From contig NZ_CP010777.1 in assembly GCF_001078055.1 (NCBI RefSeq), positions 4,431,001-4,495,000 of the forward strand: a stretch of 64,000 nucleotides of DNA, given 5' to 3'. The translations under genes and the position numbers were made by a program. Within the stretch, counting starts at the first letter, position 1; the number at the start of each line of letters is the position of its first letter. The stretch is from Rufibacter radiotolerans. GTDB taxonomy: Bacteria; Bacteroidota; Bacteroidia; Cytophagales; Hymenobacteraceae. This document shows positions 56,972-64,000 of this stretch, in pieces. The notes beneath the pieces are model-generated. The model did not search any database. It was not told the DNA's origin and saw nothing but the letters and a program-made list of their open reading frames with translations.

Positions 56972-57009
56972 CGTTTTGGGCCTGTTTTCATGAAAACAGG
57001 CCCAAAACG
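56972..57009. repeat. Family A palindromic repeat, perfect 18-bp arms
   Basis: CGTTTTGGGCCTGTTTTC and its exact complement around an AT loop, inside the lemA-TPM operon. Confidence 0.92.
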
Positions 57010-57054
57010 CATTTCTTTCCTTGACTCAGGACTCCAGACTCAGAATTCCTTTTT

Positions 57055-57519
57055 ATGGCGCGTGAAAACATCACCGAAGCAGATGAGGCCATTATTGTAA
57101 AGGCCATTCAGGACGCTGAAAACAACACCTCTGGCGAGATACGGGTGCACATTGAAGACACCTGTGATGGCGAGGTCCTAGACCGGGCCGCCCAGGTCTT
57201 TGCCTATCTGCACATGCACCAGACCAAACTCCGCAACGGCGTGCTGTTCTATGTGGCCATGAAAAGCCATAAGTTTGCCGTGCTGGGAGATGCCGGCATT
57301 AATGCCGTAGTACCCAAGAATTTCTGGGAAGACATTACCCAACAGGTGATCGCAGATTTCAAGCAGGGCAAATACGCCCACGGCCTGAGCATAGGCATTA
57401 ACAAAGCTGGTGAGCAGCTCAAGCATTTCTTCCCTTACGCCGGAGAGCACAAAGACATCAATGAGTTGTCTGATGATATTTCCTTCGGTAGTACCCTAGA
57501 CGAGACCCCAACTAAATGA
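57055..57519 (+). CDS. TPM-domain protein without signal peptide
   Basis: A 154-aa protein made almost wholly of a TPM (TLP18.3/Psb32/MOLO-1) domain: ITEADEAIIVKAIQDAENNTSGEIRVHIED, GVLFYVAMKSHKFAVLGDAGI, AHGLSIGINKAGEQLKHFFP. No signal peptide or membrane helix, so it is probably cytosolic or attached to the inner face, unlike its neighbour. Its stop overlaps the next start as ATGA, so the two TPM genes are translationally coupled. Confidence 0.87.
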   Translation: MARENITEADEAIIVKAIQDAENNTSGEIRVHIEDTCDGEVLDRAAQVFAYLHMHQTKLRNGVLFYVAMKSHKFAVLGDAGINAVVPKNFWEDITQQVIADFKQGKYAHGLSIGINKAGEQLKHFFPYAGEHKDINELSDDISFGSTLDETPTK

Positions 57520-58301
57520 GAAAACATATCTGGCTTCTGGGCATGCTGTGGTGCTGGGCACTTACCGGGCTGGCGCAGGATTTCCCGCCCCGGCCTACGC
57601 CCCCGCGCCTGGTCAATGACCTGGCCAATATCCTTTCCCCGGAGGAAGAGGCGGCCCTGGAGCAAAAACTGGTCAACTACAGTGACAGTACCTCTACCCA
57701 GATTGCCGTTGTCAACATTACCTCTATTGGTCCCTATGACATCTCTGACTACGCGTTTCAGTTAGCTGAGCAGTGGGGCATTGGCCAGAAGGGCAAGAAC
57801 AACGGTATCTTAATCCTTACCGCGGTGCAGGAGCGCAAAGTATTCATTGCCACCGGCTACGGCATGGAAGGCGTGGTGCCAGACGCTATTGCCAAACGCA
57901 TTACAGAATACACCATCAAACCCGAGTACCAGCAGGGCAATTACTACGCCGGCCTTGACAAAGGCACCAGCTTTATCATAGACGTGGCCAGCGGCGAATA
58001 CAAAGCCGATCCCAAAGAGCGGCAGGGTGAGGATGAAGGCGGAATCCCCTTCCTTTGGATCATCATTGGTGTCTTAATTATCATCTTTATCATGAGCCGT
58101 AGAGGCGGTGGCAAAGGTGGCCGGGGCGGCGGCATGCGTACCCTGGGCGGACCTTTCTTCCCACCCGTTATCTTCGGTGACTTCTCTGGCGGACGCGGCG
58201 TGTTTGGCGGCGGCGGTGGTGGCTTTGGAGGAGGGGGTGGCGGTTTCGGCGGCTTCGGGGGCGGAAGCTTCGGAGGCGGCGGGGCAGGCTCTAGTTGGTA
58301 G
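57516..58301 (+). CDS. TPM-domain membrane protein with Gly-rich tail
   Basis: A 261-aa protein: signal peptide (ending LAQDFP), TPM domain (about 28-150; PRLVNDLANILSPEEEAALEQ, STQIAVVNITSIG, WGIGQKGKNNGILILTA, YGMEGVVPDAIAKRI, GNYYAGLDKGTSFI), a transmembrane helix (about 172-189; FLWIIIGVLIIIFIM), a basic turn and an unusually glycine-rich C-terminus of about 65 residues (GGGGGGFGGFGGG-type). The same architecture occurs in many TPM proteins beside LemA. TPM proteins are implicated in photosystem repair in plants; the bacterial role is unknown. Confidence 0.9.
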   Translation: MRKHIWLLGMLWCWALTGLAQDFPPRPTPPRLVNDLANILSPEEEAALEQKLVNYSDSTSTQIAVVNITSIGPYDISDYAFQLAEQWGIGQKGKNNGILILTAVQERKVFIATGYGMEGVVPDAIAKRITEYTIKPEYQQGNYYAGLDKGTSFIIDVASGEYKADPKERQGEDEGGIPFLWIIIGVLIIIFIMSRRGGGKGGRGGGMRTLGGPFFPPVIFGDFSGGRGVFGGGGGGFGGGGGGFGGFGGGSFGGGGAGSSW

Positions 58302-58341
58302 CTTTTCGTCTTCGCCAAGGAAGGATTTGATTTTATAGAAT

Positions 58342-58380
58342 GTGTTTTGGGCTTGTTTTCTTGAAAACAGGTTTAAAATG
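58342..58380. repeat. Family A palindromic repeat
   Basis: TGTTTTGGGCTTGTTTTC / GAAAACAGGTTTAAAA around TT. Confidence 0.8.
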
Positions 58381-58858
58381 ATGGAAGATAGCCTTTGCTG
58401 GTTTTTAACTGGTGAGGGCTTTTTCTTTTTAAGCAATTCGCCGTCTTCGCCGTTGTTGGTGTTCTCACCAACGACTAAGACTGCTTCTCCTTCTGCCATT
58501 GCGCTTTTACTCTCTAATCCCCTCCTGTCAAGCCTCCAGACTATAGTTGCACCCGGCCCGCGTCTGTCTCTTTTCTCCTTGATAAGAAAAGTAATCAAAA
58601 GAATCAAGAACCCCCGAACTCGCTGCCGCTCAGACAGGCGGGGCATCAAAAAGGTACCACCGGGCAACCGTCCTCTGCTGCGTAGGGAGCTTACGCCGTT
58701 GCCAATTGTTCCGCTACTGCTTGCCCTGCCCATGGTTCGGGCTACGCGGCAGCGGCCCTCCGCCAGGTCCAGGGCAGGTAAGCCTACTGCTGCTGGTCCG
58801 CTGCAATGCCTGCATCGCCCGGCGGGTGGAAGATTTCCCAGTTAGAACTGCCTTGGCT

Positions 58859-58910
58859 CAAAAGACCTCATAGCTTGCGCAGCTCCTGCGAGCGTCTGTG
58901 CCAATGGCTT
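58859..58910. repeat. Family E repeat, copy 1
   Basis: AAAGACCTCATAGCTTGCGC through GCTCCTGCGAGCGTCTGTGC; about 43 of 49 aligned bases match 61590-61638. Confidence 0.65.
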
Positions 58911-58942
58911 TCCTGCAGTAGGGTGACGCCACGTTAATGTAG

Positions 58943-58962
58943 GGACAGGGCTTGACCTGTCC
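58943..58962. repeat. GGACAGG hairpin
   Basis: GGACAGG-GCTTGA-CCTGTCC, 7-bp arms. Stem-loops of this type recur in intergenic DNA of several Bacteroidota, by recollection. Confidence 0.4.
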
Positions 58963-59016
58963 GTGGTTCCAGCTGCTAGGGGCTTGTTTCTTTTAATATC
59001 CCTGAGAACCGGTTTT

Positions 59017-59079
59017 GAGGCTGTGCCTCACGGAAGTTGAAAGCTTCCGCCCATGGTAGGTCCAAGTTGAGAAACTTGA
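59017..59079. repeat. Family D-like run of three small hairpins
   Basis: GAGGCTGTGCCTC (59017-59029), GGAAGTTGAAAGCTTCC (59032-59048) and CCAAGTTGAGAAACTTG (59062-59078), just upstream of an AT-rich orphan gene. Confidence 0.5.
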
Positions 59080-59188
59080 ACCAGGGTGGGAAATAGGTGG
59101 AAGAGAGAGTTAGATTGTTCTTCTCTTTATTTTACTTTCAAGTGTGGAATGAGCAATGATTTGACATCTTCAAACAAAAGAAAGATAT

Positions 59189-59821
59189 ATGCGAATACTT
59201 TCCCTTTTAACGGTGATGTCTTTATTGATTTTTAGCTCTTGTGGTAATGAAAAAACCGTTGATACTAAATTGCCATTGCCACCAGAGATAGAACTTCATT
59301 CTATCATCAGGACTATAATCCAGGAGGATAGTTTGCCGGTTCTTATTGGTAAGTCAGGACAATATTCTTTGAGTGCTGTGGTAAACAGCTTTAGGATTTT
59401 ACTAGATACTTCTAATCATCCTGTTGTCTTACCCGGGGAAGGTATACGGTGGAAAGATTTGCTTTCAGTCAAAGCTGATTCTTTAGGCACTAGTAAGTTA
59501 TTTGCACCAGAGGATTCTGCATACCTTATGTTATTAAATAGCACTTGGTTGAAAAAGCGTAATACCATTAAAAATTTAAGAGCAGACGGAATAAAAGTAG
59601 AGGCTTTGTTGAATCTGGAAGAAAAGTTAAATGAATCTCCAGGAAAAGCAACCGCGTTTTATATCTTCTCCAACCCTGTGGTTTCTAAAGACTTTTCTAG
59701 AGCCTACATAGAATTGGCCTTTGCTTGTGACCGCTTATGTGGTTATGGTCATTCCTATAGTTTAAAAAAGGTGGATGGGAGATGGCGTATTGTTAATGAA
59801 GAGATAACCTATTTTGAATAA
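59189..59821 (+). CDS. AT-rich orphan lipoprotein, 210 aa
   Basis: Signal peptide with lipobox IFSSC (Cys18). The mature part has no family I recognise: a helical start (IELHSIIRTIIQEDSLPVLI), a middle region with a two-domain look, and a C-terminal NTF2-like-looking end (RAYIELAFACDRLCGYGHSY, SLKKVDGRWRIVNEEITYF). A pair of cysteines (CDRLC) may form a disulfide. Codon use is strongly A/T-biased relative to neighbours, a sign of foreign origin. It is flanked by repeats and followed by a strong terminator. Confidence 0.65.
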   Translation: MRILSLLTVMSLLIFSSCGNEKTVDTKLPLPPEIELHSIIRTIIQEDSLPVLIGKSGQYSLSAVVNSFRILLDTSNHPVVLPGEGIRWKDLLSVKADSLGTSKLFAPEDSAYLMLLNSTWLKKRNTIKNLRADGIKVEALLNLEEKLNESPGKATAFYIFSNPVVSKDFSRAYIELAFACDRLCGYGHSYSLKKVDGRWRIVNEEITYFE

Positions 59822-59860
59822 AACAGAGAAGCCGCTCCAAATGGGGCGGCTTCTCTGTTT
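59821..59860. terminator. Terminator after the orphan lipoprotein gene
   Basis: Arms AAACAGAGAAGCCGCTCC / GGGGCGGCTTCTCTGTTT (one T-G wobble), AAAT loop, T run on the plus strand. Its first base is the last base of the stop codon. Confidence 0.88.
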
Positions 59861-59897
59861 TTATGGACATGTGCTGGTTATAAATAGCACATTAAAC

Positions 59898-60965
59898 CTA
59901 TGCGTTTCGGTTCAGGCAGTTGAGGTCTTCAAAGGCCTCTTTAAGGCGGGCAATGAAGGTCTCTTCGCCTTTGCGTAACCACACGCGGGGGTCATAGTAT
60001 TTCTTGTTCGGGCTGTCTTCGCCGTCGGGGTTGCCGATCTGGGCTTGCAGGTAGCCTTTTTTGTCTTCGTAGTAGTTCTTGATGCCGTCCCAGAATGCCC
60101 ACTGCATGTCAGTGTCAATGTTCATTTTGATGGCGCCGTACTCAATGGCTTCCTTGATCTTCTCTTTCTCAGAGCCAGAGCCGCCGTGGAATACAAAGTG
60201 TACCGGGTTCTCAGAGGTGCCGTATTTCTGCTGGATGAAATCCTGGGAGTTTTTCAGGATCTCGGGGCGAAGCTCGACGTTGCCGGGCTTGTACACGCCG
60301 TGCACGTTTCCGAAGGCGGCCGCTACAGTGAAGCGATGGCTGATCTTCTTCAGTTCCTCATAGGCATGGGCTACGTGCTCTGGCTGGGTGTAGAGGTGCG
60401 CGCTGTCAACGTCTGAGTTGTCTACGCCGTCTTCCTCTCCACCAGTCACGCCCAGTTCAATTTCAATGGTCATGCCCAGTTTGTTCATGCGGTCCAGATA
60501 TGAGGCGCAGGTAGAGATGTTCTCTTCCAGTTCCTCTTCAGAAAGATCCAGCATATGGGAGCTGAACAGGGGCTTGCCGTGTTGGGCATGGAATTTTTCG
60601 CCGGCATCTAGTAAGCCGTCAATCCAAGGCAACAGTTTGCGGGCGGCATGGTCTGTGTGCAACACCACCGGTACGCCATAGGCCTCGGCCATTAAGTGTA
60701 CATGGTGCGCGCCAGAGATAGCCCCAGCAATAGCAGCGGCCTGGCCGTCATTGTTAAGGCCTTTGCCCGCATAGAATTGCGCGCCGCCCTGGGAGAATTG
60801 AATGATAACCGGCGAGTTTACCGCCTTAGCTGTTTCTAGAACCGCGTTGATGGAGTTAGTGCCAATCACGTTTACGGCTGGCAGTGCGAAGTTGTGTTTG
60901 TTGGCGTAATCAAATAAGTCCTGCACCTCATCTCCGTACAGAACACCAGGTCTAAATTTTGGCAT
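59898..60965 (-). CDS. fbaA: Class II fructose-bisphosphate aldolase
   Basis: Zinc-dependent aldolase of glycolysis/gluconeogenesis, joining DHAP and glyceraldehyde-3-phosphate. The 355-aa protein starts MPKFRPGVLYGDEVQDLFDY, with the class IIA features NKHNFALPAVNVIGTNSINA, IIQFSQGGAQFYAGKG, the zinc ligands in VVLHTDHAARK and VFHGGSGS, the ALSGAHHVH-type loop and NIDTDMQWAFWDGI. The start at 60965 was chosen because a TAAGTTTG element overlaps a longer reading. Full length. Confidence 0.95.
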   Translation of the reverse strand: MPKFRPGVLYGDEVQDLFDYANKHNFALPAVNVIGTNSINAVLETAKAVNSPVIIQFSQGGAQFYAGKGLNNDGQAAAIAGAISGAHHVHLMAEAYGVPVVLHTDHAARKLLPWIDGLLDAGEKFHAQHGKPLFSSHMLDLSEEELEENISTCASYLDRMNKLGMTIEIELGVTGGEEDGVDNSDVDSAHLYTQPEHVAHAYEELKKISHRFTVAAAFGNVHGVYKPGNVELRPEILKNSQDFIQQKYGTSENPVHFVFHGGSGSEKEKIKEAIEYGAIKMNIDTDMQWAFWDGIKNYYEDKKGYLQAQIGNPDGEDSPNKKYYDPRVWLRKGEETFIARLKEAFEDLNCLNRNA

Positions 60966-60989
60966 CGGTTTACTAGTTATGTCTGTGAG

Positions 60990-60997
60990 CAAACTTA
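60990..60997 (-). promoter_or_regulatory. Bacteroidota -7 element TAAGTTTG for fbaA
   Basis: Minus-strand TAnnTTTG match 25 bases upstream of the ATG at 60965; it excludes the longer start at 60992. Confidence 0.55.
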
Positions 60998-61017
60998 ACT
61001 AATTTATCTGGAAGGTT

Positions 61018-61299
61018 CTACACCTTCTTCTTGCGTGCCAGCTTCTCATACTCCCGTTCAGTGGCATCATCCTGGAAGCCATAATAGGCGTCATAGAAAT
61101 TGAAGGCCAGGCCTGTTCCCCAGCCAAAGGTCACCCAGGCGGGCCAGGGCAAGCCATCTACCGTAAAGCTATCTCCGTTGGAGAAATGCCAGACGGCCCA
61201 CATAACCAGGTTAACCATTAGGTACGTGAACAGGTGTCTGCGAAAAGCTACCCGCTTTTTCGCCATTTTCCAGAGGAGCTTGTCTTTCTCAATTTCCAT
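61018..61299 (-). CDS. 2TM domain protein
   Basis: A 93-aa membrane protein with two helices (about 24-40 and 52-68): AKKRVAFRRHLFTYLMVNLVMWAVWHFSNG and PWPAWVTFGWGTGLAFNFYDAYYG, then a charged tail (EREYEKLARKKKV). This is the 2TM domain, known as a free-standing protein or fused to histidine kinases in Bacteroidota. Function unknown. It is upstream of fbaA on the same strand, 21 bases from the fbaA promoter element. Confidence 0.88.
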   Translation of the reverse strand: MEIEKDKLLWKMAKKRVAFRRHLFTYLMVNLVMWAVWHFSNGDSFTVDGLPWPAWVTFGWGTGLAFNFYDAYYGFQDDATEREYEKLARKKKV

Positions 61300-61587
61300 A
61301 GGTGAAATGTTTTAGATCCTACATGAAGATACAAGATGCACTTGCAAAGTGCTAATAATTAGTAGTTAAGTTAAAACGAAGGATATGGAGAAGTGTTCGG
61401 TTCAAGGATAGAATTACACTGTAATGCCTACATTCTATGGCAGAAAGGCGGAAAAATTTATTCTGTTGTGCAAGAGTGGTTTCCTTTGATGGGAGCGAGG
61501 AAGTGGACATCAGCTTTGGTTCTTGGGCTCTAGGGACACCAGCAGCAGCGCAGGTATTGCGTTGGTTGTGGGGCTAATGCCGTTTCT

Positions 61588-61638
61588 TCAAAGACCTCGT
61601 AGCGTTCACAGCTCCTGCGAGCGTCTGTGCCGATGGCT
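61588..61638. repeat. Family E repeat, copy 2
   Basis: AAAGACCTCGTAGCGTTCAC through GCTCCTGCGAGCGTCTGTGC; same orientation as 58859-58910. Confidence 0.65.
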
Positions 61639-61716
61639 CATGCGGATATGGTCTTTTATGTAGACACCCCCCTTCGCCCCCCTCAAGGGGGAGTTTGCGT
61701 TGAAGAGGCGTTGCAG

Positions 61717-61754
61717 TGTTTTGGGCCTGTTTTTCAAAAAATGGGCTTAAAACA
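61717..61754. repeat. Family A palindromic repeat
   Basis: TGTTTTGGGCCTGTTTTTC / AAAATGGGCTTAAAACA, mildly decayed. Confidence 0.75.
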
Positions 61755-61779
61755 CATTCCTCACACGCGCCATGCTGTC

Positions 61780-61876
61780 CGGGGATTTGCAATCCGCCGG
61801 GAACCAAGGACAAAATCGCAACCGTCGGGGATTGCAAATCCCCCCTTTCGGAACTTCCGGATTGCAAATCCGGAAG
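61780..61876. repeat. Family D-like cluster of GATTTGCAATC hairpins
   Basis: Three units: CGGGGATTTGCAATCCGCCG (61779-61798), GGGGATTGCAAATCCCC (61827-61843) and the perfect CTTCCGGATT-GCA-AATCCGGAAG (61854-61876). Confidence 0.7.
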
Positions 61877-62227
61877 AGCTAAACTTTCATTCCCCCGTTT
61901 CCAGTCTTTACCTCGAGCGCCTCGCTTGTGGCCCTGTGATAGCTTTACTAAGAGCGATAAACAAGTCTAGGCCGCAAGGGCAGTGCGAGGGGGAAAGACG
62001 GGGCCCCGCGGCCGTGAGCGCTCGGAGGGAACAAATGAAACAACCAAGCATAAGGACTCAGGCAAGAAAGGATACTACGCGAGCAATGGCGGAAAAAGAA
62101 TACAACACTCAGGCGACACCAGCCATCACGCCAGCTATAGCCAACTGCAAGCACCAAAGCGAAGGCAACAGAACTACAAGCATTGCCCTAACCTTCTCCG
62201 CGTTCCGCAGTTATATAGGGTAACCCA

Positions 62228-62258
62228 TTGCACAACCGCGGCATTGCCCGTACCTTCG
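62228..62258 (+). promoter_or_regulatory. Possible polA promoter (TTG-N20-TACCTTCG)
   Basis: TTG at 62228-62230, 20-base spacer, TACCTTCG at 62251-62258 (one base off TAnnTTTG), five bases before the ATG at 62264, so a very short or absent leader. Confidence 0.45.
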
Positions 62259-62263
62259 TTTCT

Positions 62264-64000
62264 ATGAGTACACCAGACAAACGCCTGTTTCTGCTAGACG
62301 CCATGGCGCTCATTTACCGGGCCCACTTCGCGTTCAGTAAGAACCCCAGAATCAACTCCAAAGGCATGAATACCGGCGCCGCGCTGGGCTTTACCAACAC
62401 GTTGGTAGACCTGCTCAACCGCGAGAAGCCTACCCATATTGGCGTGTGCTATGACGCGCCTTCCAAGACCTTCCGGCACGACAATTTTGTGGAGTACAAG
62501 GCCAATCGGCAGGCCATGCCCGAAGATATCTCCATCGCCATACCCTACGTGAAGAAGATTGTGGCCGCCTTCGGGATACCCGGCATGATGCTGGACGGGT
62601 TTGAGGCCGATGACATCATTGGCACGCTTTCCTGCAAGGCTGAGAAAGCCGGGTTTGACGTCTTCATGATGACCCCGGACAAGGACTACTATCAACTGGT
62701 CACCGACCACGTCTTCGTCTATAAGCCGGCGTTTCTGGGCAACGCCATTGAGGTCATAGACAAACCCAAGGTGCTGGAGCGCTGGGAGATCAGTAACGTA
62801 AAGCAGGTGATTGACATTCTGGGGTTGCAGGGCGATGCCGTGGATAATATACCCGGTATACCCGGAATAGGCGAGAAAACCGCGAAGACGCTCATCCAGA
62901 AATATGGGTCGGTGGAGAACCTCATTGCCCACTCCCATGAGCTCAAAGGCAAGCAGAAAGAGAACGTGGAAACGTATGCCGAGCAAGGCCTGATGTCCAA
63001 GGAACTGGCCACCATTCACCTGGACGTGCCCATTGACTTTGACGAGCAGGGCCTGCTGTATGAAGGCCCGGATATGGACAAGCTGGCTGCGCTGTTTGAT
63101 GAGCTGGAGTTCCGGCAATTGGCCACCCGCGTGCTGGGTACCGCCTCGCCGGCCGTTCCAAAGCCCATCTCCAACAAACCCACTGTGGGCAAAGGCTTTA
63201 AGTCTGACAAGCCTATGGGGCAGACCTCTTTGTTTGACATGCCTGCGGGGGAGACCATGGCCCCGGAAGAAGGTGCCGAACGGGAAACCGCCGGTGGGGA
63301 ATATGTAACCGGCATCAGGAAAACCATTGACACCACTTTGCATGAATACCATTTGCTGACCACCCCAGAACAACGGCAGCAATTGCTTAAATATTTAAAA
63401 CTGCAGAAAGAGGTGTCCTTTGACACCGAGACCACCAGCATAGACGCCATTACGGCCCGTCTGGTGGGCATCTCATTCTGTTATCTGCCTGGCGAGGCCT
63501 ATTACATACCGGTGCCCCCACAGGATGAGGACGCCGCCCGCGAGATAGTGCAGGAGTTCAAGGAGATTCTGGAGAGCCCCACCATTACCAAGATTGGCCA
63601 GAACATTAAGTATGACCTGGTGGTGCTGCAGCGCTACGGCATAGACGTGCAAGGTCCGCTCTTTGACACCATGCTGGCCCACTACCTGCTGGAGCCCGAC
63701 ATGCGCCACAACATGGACCTGCTCGCCGAGACGTATCTGCACTACACCCCCATCGCTATTGAAACGCTGCTGGGCAAAGGCAAGCACCAGCTCACCATGG
63801 ATAAGCTGCCCGCTTTGCAGATTTATGAATATGCCTGTGAAGACGCAGATGTCACCCTGCAACTCAAAAACTACTTTGACCCACTTTTAGAAAAACAAGG
63901 CCTGAAACGCCTGTTCAATGACGTGGAGAACCCGCTGGTGCGCGTGCTGGGCCACATGGAGCGCGAAGGCGTAAGCATAGACGCTGAGGCGCTGGCCGAG
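62264..64000 (+). CDS. polA: DNA polymerase I, 5' part (runs off the window)
   Basis: The first 579 codons of Pol I, used in Okazaki fragment maturation and repair. The N-terminal 5'-3' exonuclease/FEN domain is complete (FLLDAMALIYRAHFAF, YDAPSKTFRHD, LDGFEADDIIGTL, TPDKDYYQLV, LGLQGDAVDNIPGIPGIGEK). The 3'-5' proofreading domain follows, with all acidic motifs visible (EVSFDTETTS, KIGQNIKYDL, YEYACEDADVTL), so proofreading looks active, as usual in Bacteroidota and unlike in many Firmicutes. The polymerase domain lies beyond position 64000. Confidence 0.97.
   Translation, partial: MSTPDKRLFLLDAMALIYRAHFAFSKNPRINSKGMNTGAALGFTNTLVDLLNREKPTHIGVCYDAPSKTFRHDNFVEYKANRQAMPEDISIAIPYVKKIVAAFGIPGMMLDGFEADDIIGTLSCKAEKAGFDVFMMTPDKDYYQLVTDHVFVYKPAFLGNAIEVIDKPKVLERWEISNVKQVIDILGLQGDAVDNIPGIPGIGEKTAKTLIQKYGSVENLIAHSHELKGKQKENVETYAEQGLMSKELATIHLDVPIDFDEQGLLYEGPDMDKLAALFDELEFRQLATRVLGTASPAVPKPISNKPTVGKGFKSDKPMGQTSLFDMPAGETMAPEEGAERETAGGEYVTGIRKTIDTTLHEYHLLTTPEQRQQLLKYLKLQKEVSFDTETTSIDAITARLVGISFCYLPGEAYYIPVPPQDEDAAREIVQEFKEILESPTITKIGQNIKYDLVVLQRYGIDVQGPLFDTMLAHYLLEPDMRHNMDLLAETYLHYTPIAIETLLGKGKHQLTMDKLPALQIYEYACEDADVTLQLKNYFDPLLEKQGLKRLFNDVENPLVRVLGHMEREGVSIDAEALAE

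Larger units (their letters stand above)
58302..59188. other. 887-bp non-coding region packed with small hairpins and repeats
   Basis: No credible gene. It holds a family A repeat (58342-58380), a family E repeat (58859-58910), the hairpin GGACAGG...CCTGTCC (58943-58962) and a run of small hairpins (59017-59079). A 58540-58660 stretch with ATAAGAAAAGTAATCAAAAG and GGCATCAAAAAGGTACCACC resembles intergenic filler I recall from related genomes. Frames spanning it have Pro/Arg/Ser-rich, non-natural composition. Confidence 0.7.
61300..62263. other. 964-bp non-coding region with repeats, upstream of polA
   Basis: Divergent gap between the 2TM gene and polA. It contains a family E repeat (61588-61638), a family A repeat (61717-61754), three family D-like hairpins (61780-61876) and no credible gene. 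The 61627-62223 frame looks natural only in part: it translates repeats and lacks homology that I recognise. Confidence 0.7.

Noticed and set aside
58074..58733. Minus-strand 219-codon open frame and overlapping plus-strand frames
   Set aside because: The first part is the shadow of the Gly-rich TPM tail (GC-rich repeats give long open frames); the rest is Ser/Arg/Pro-rich filler without a start context.
966..61754. Family A repeats as a CRISPR array
   Set aside because: Copies are widely dispersed, variable and palindromic, with no regular spacers and no cas genes in the window.
966..61754. Family A repeats as ordinary intrinsic terminators only
   Set aside because: Many lack a T run, some lie in divergent gaps or directly behind a separate terminator. 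Some copies may still terminate, but that cannot be the whole explanation.
61627..62223. Plus-strand 198-codon open frame upstream of polA
   Set aside because: It reads through family E, A and D repeats and has no domain or signal; composition is not protein-like. Treated as non-coding.

Overview
The window looks like chromosomal DNA of a Bacteroidota bacterium, most likely Cytophagales/Hymenobacteraceae (Rufibacter- or Nibribacter-like; that genus level is my inference). Evidence: TAnnTTTG-type -7 promoter elements in front of several genes, few Shine-Dalgarno sites, many Bacteroidota families (DUF4783, DUF4286, 2TM, MG2/TonB-plug proteins, ZnuD-like TonB receptor, type IX secretion C-terminus), and roughly 50% GC judged by eye. 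Gene content is mostly housekeeping with short operons on both strands; I see no rRNA, tRNA, CRISPR, prophage or transposase gene.

Layout. 1-11.4 kb: inositol monophosphatase, small Cys-rich membrane protein, conserved 112-aa protein, MscS channel, radical SAM/SPASM protein, TlpA-like thioredoxin protein, radA, lipoprotein, rRNA m5C methyltransferase, an AT-rich orphan gene, RlmI-like methyltransferase. 11.5-22 kb: M19 dipeptidase, two tandem ~900-aa proteins joining macroglobulin-like domains to a TonB plug without a barrel, prfA, a beta-helix lipoprotein, yjbQ, a small monooxygenase. 22-32.5 kb: lipoprotein, gpmI, DUF4783, nadC, small membrane/lipoproteins, methyltransferase plus ZIP transporter, DUF2939 protein, purU interrupted by an amber codon, dgt. 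32.6-43.2 kb: T9SS-type metalloprotease, YciI-like protein, a two-gene membrane operon, prolyl oligopeptidase, GNAT, DUF4286, MFS transporter, TraB/GumN protein. 43.8-54.9 kb: ZnuD-like TonB receptor with a His-rich partner, htpG, namZ, DoxX-like protein, ygiD, Crp/Fnr regulator, SRPBCC protein, nitronate monooxygenase. 55-64 kb: sugar nucleotidyltransferase, LemA-TPM-TPM operon, AT-rich orphan lipoprotein, fbaA, 2TM protein, and the first 579 codons of polA.

The most striking signal is not a protein. The intergenic spaces are full of structured repeats. Family A is a ~35-45 bp palindrome (arms like GTTTTAAGGCTGTTTTC) in about 28 copies. Its arms differ between copies but stay complementary. 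Family B is a ~92 bp hairpin element beginning TTTGTCATCCTGAAAGGA (3 copies). Family C is a short GATACGC... motif (6 copies). Family D comprises small hairpins with GTTTGCAAC-like centres, including a 176-bp element with 33-bp inverted ends. Family E is a ~50 bp repeat in two copies that flank the fbaA block. Other points of note: the amber-interrupted purU, a nadC start that may be leaderless, and a family A copy that forms the stop codon of one MG2/plug paralogue.
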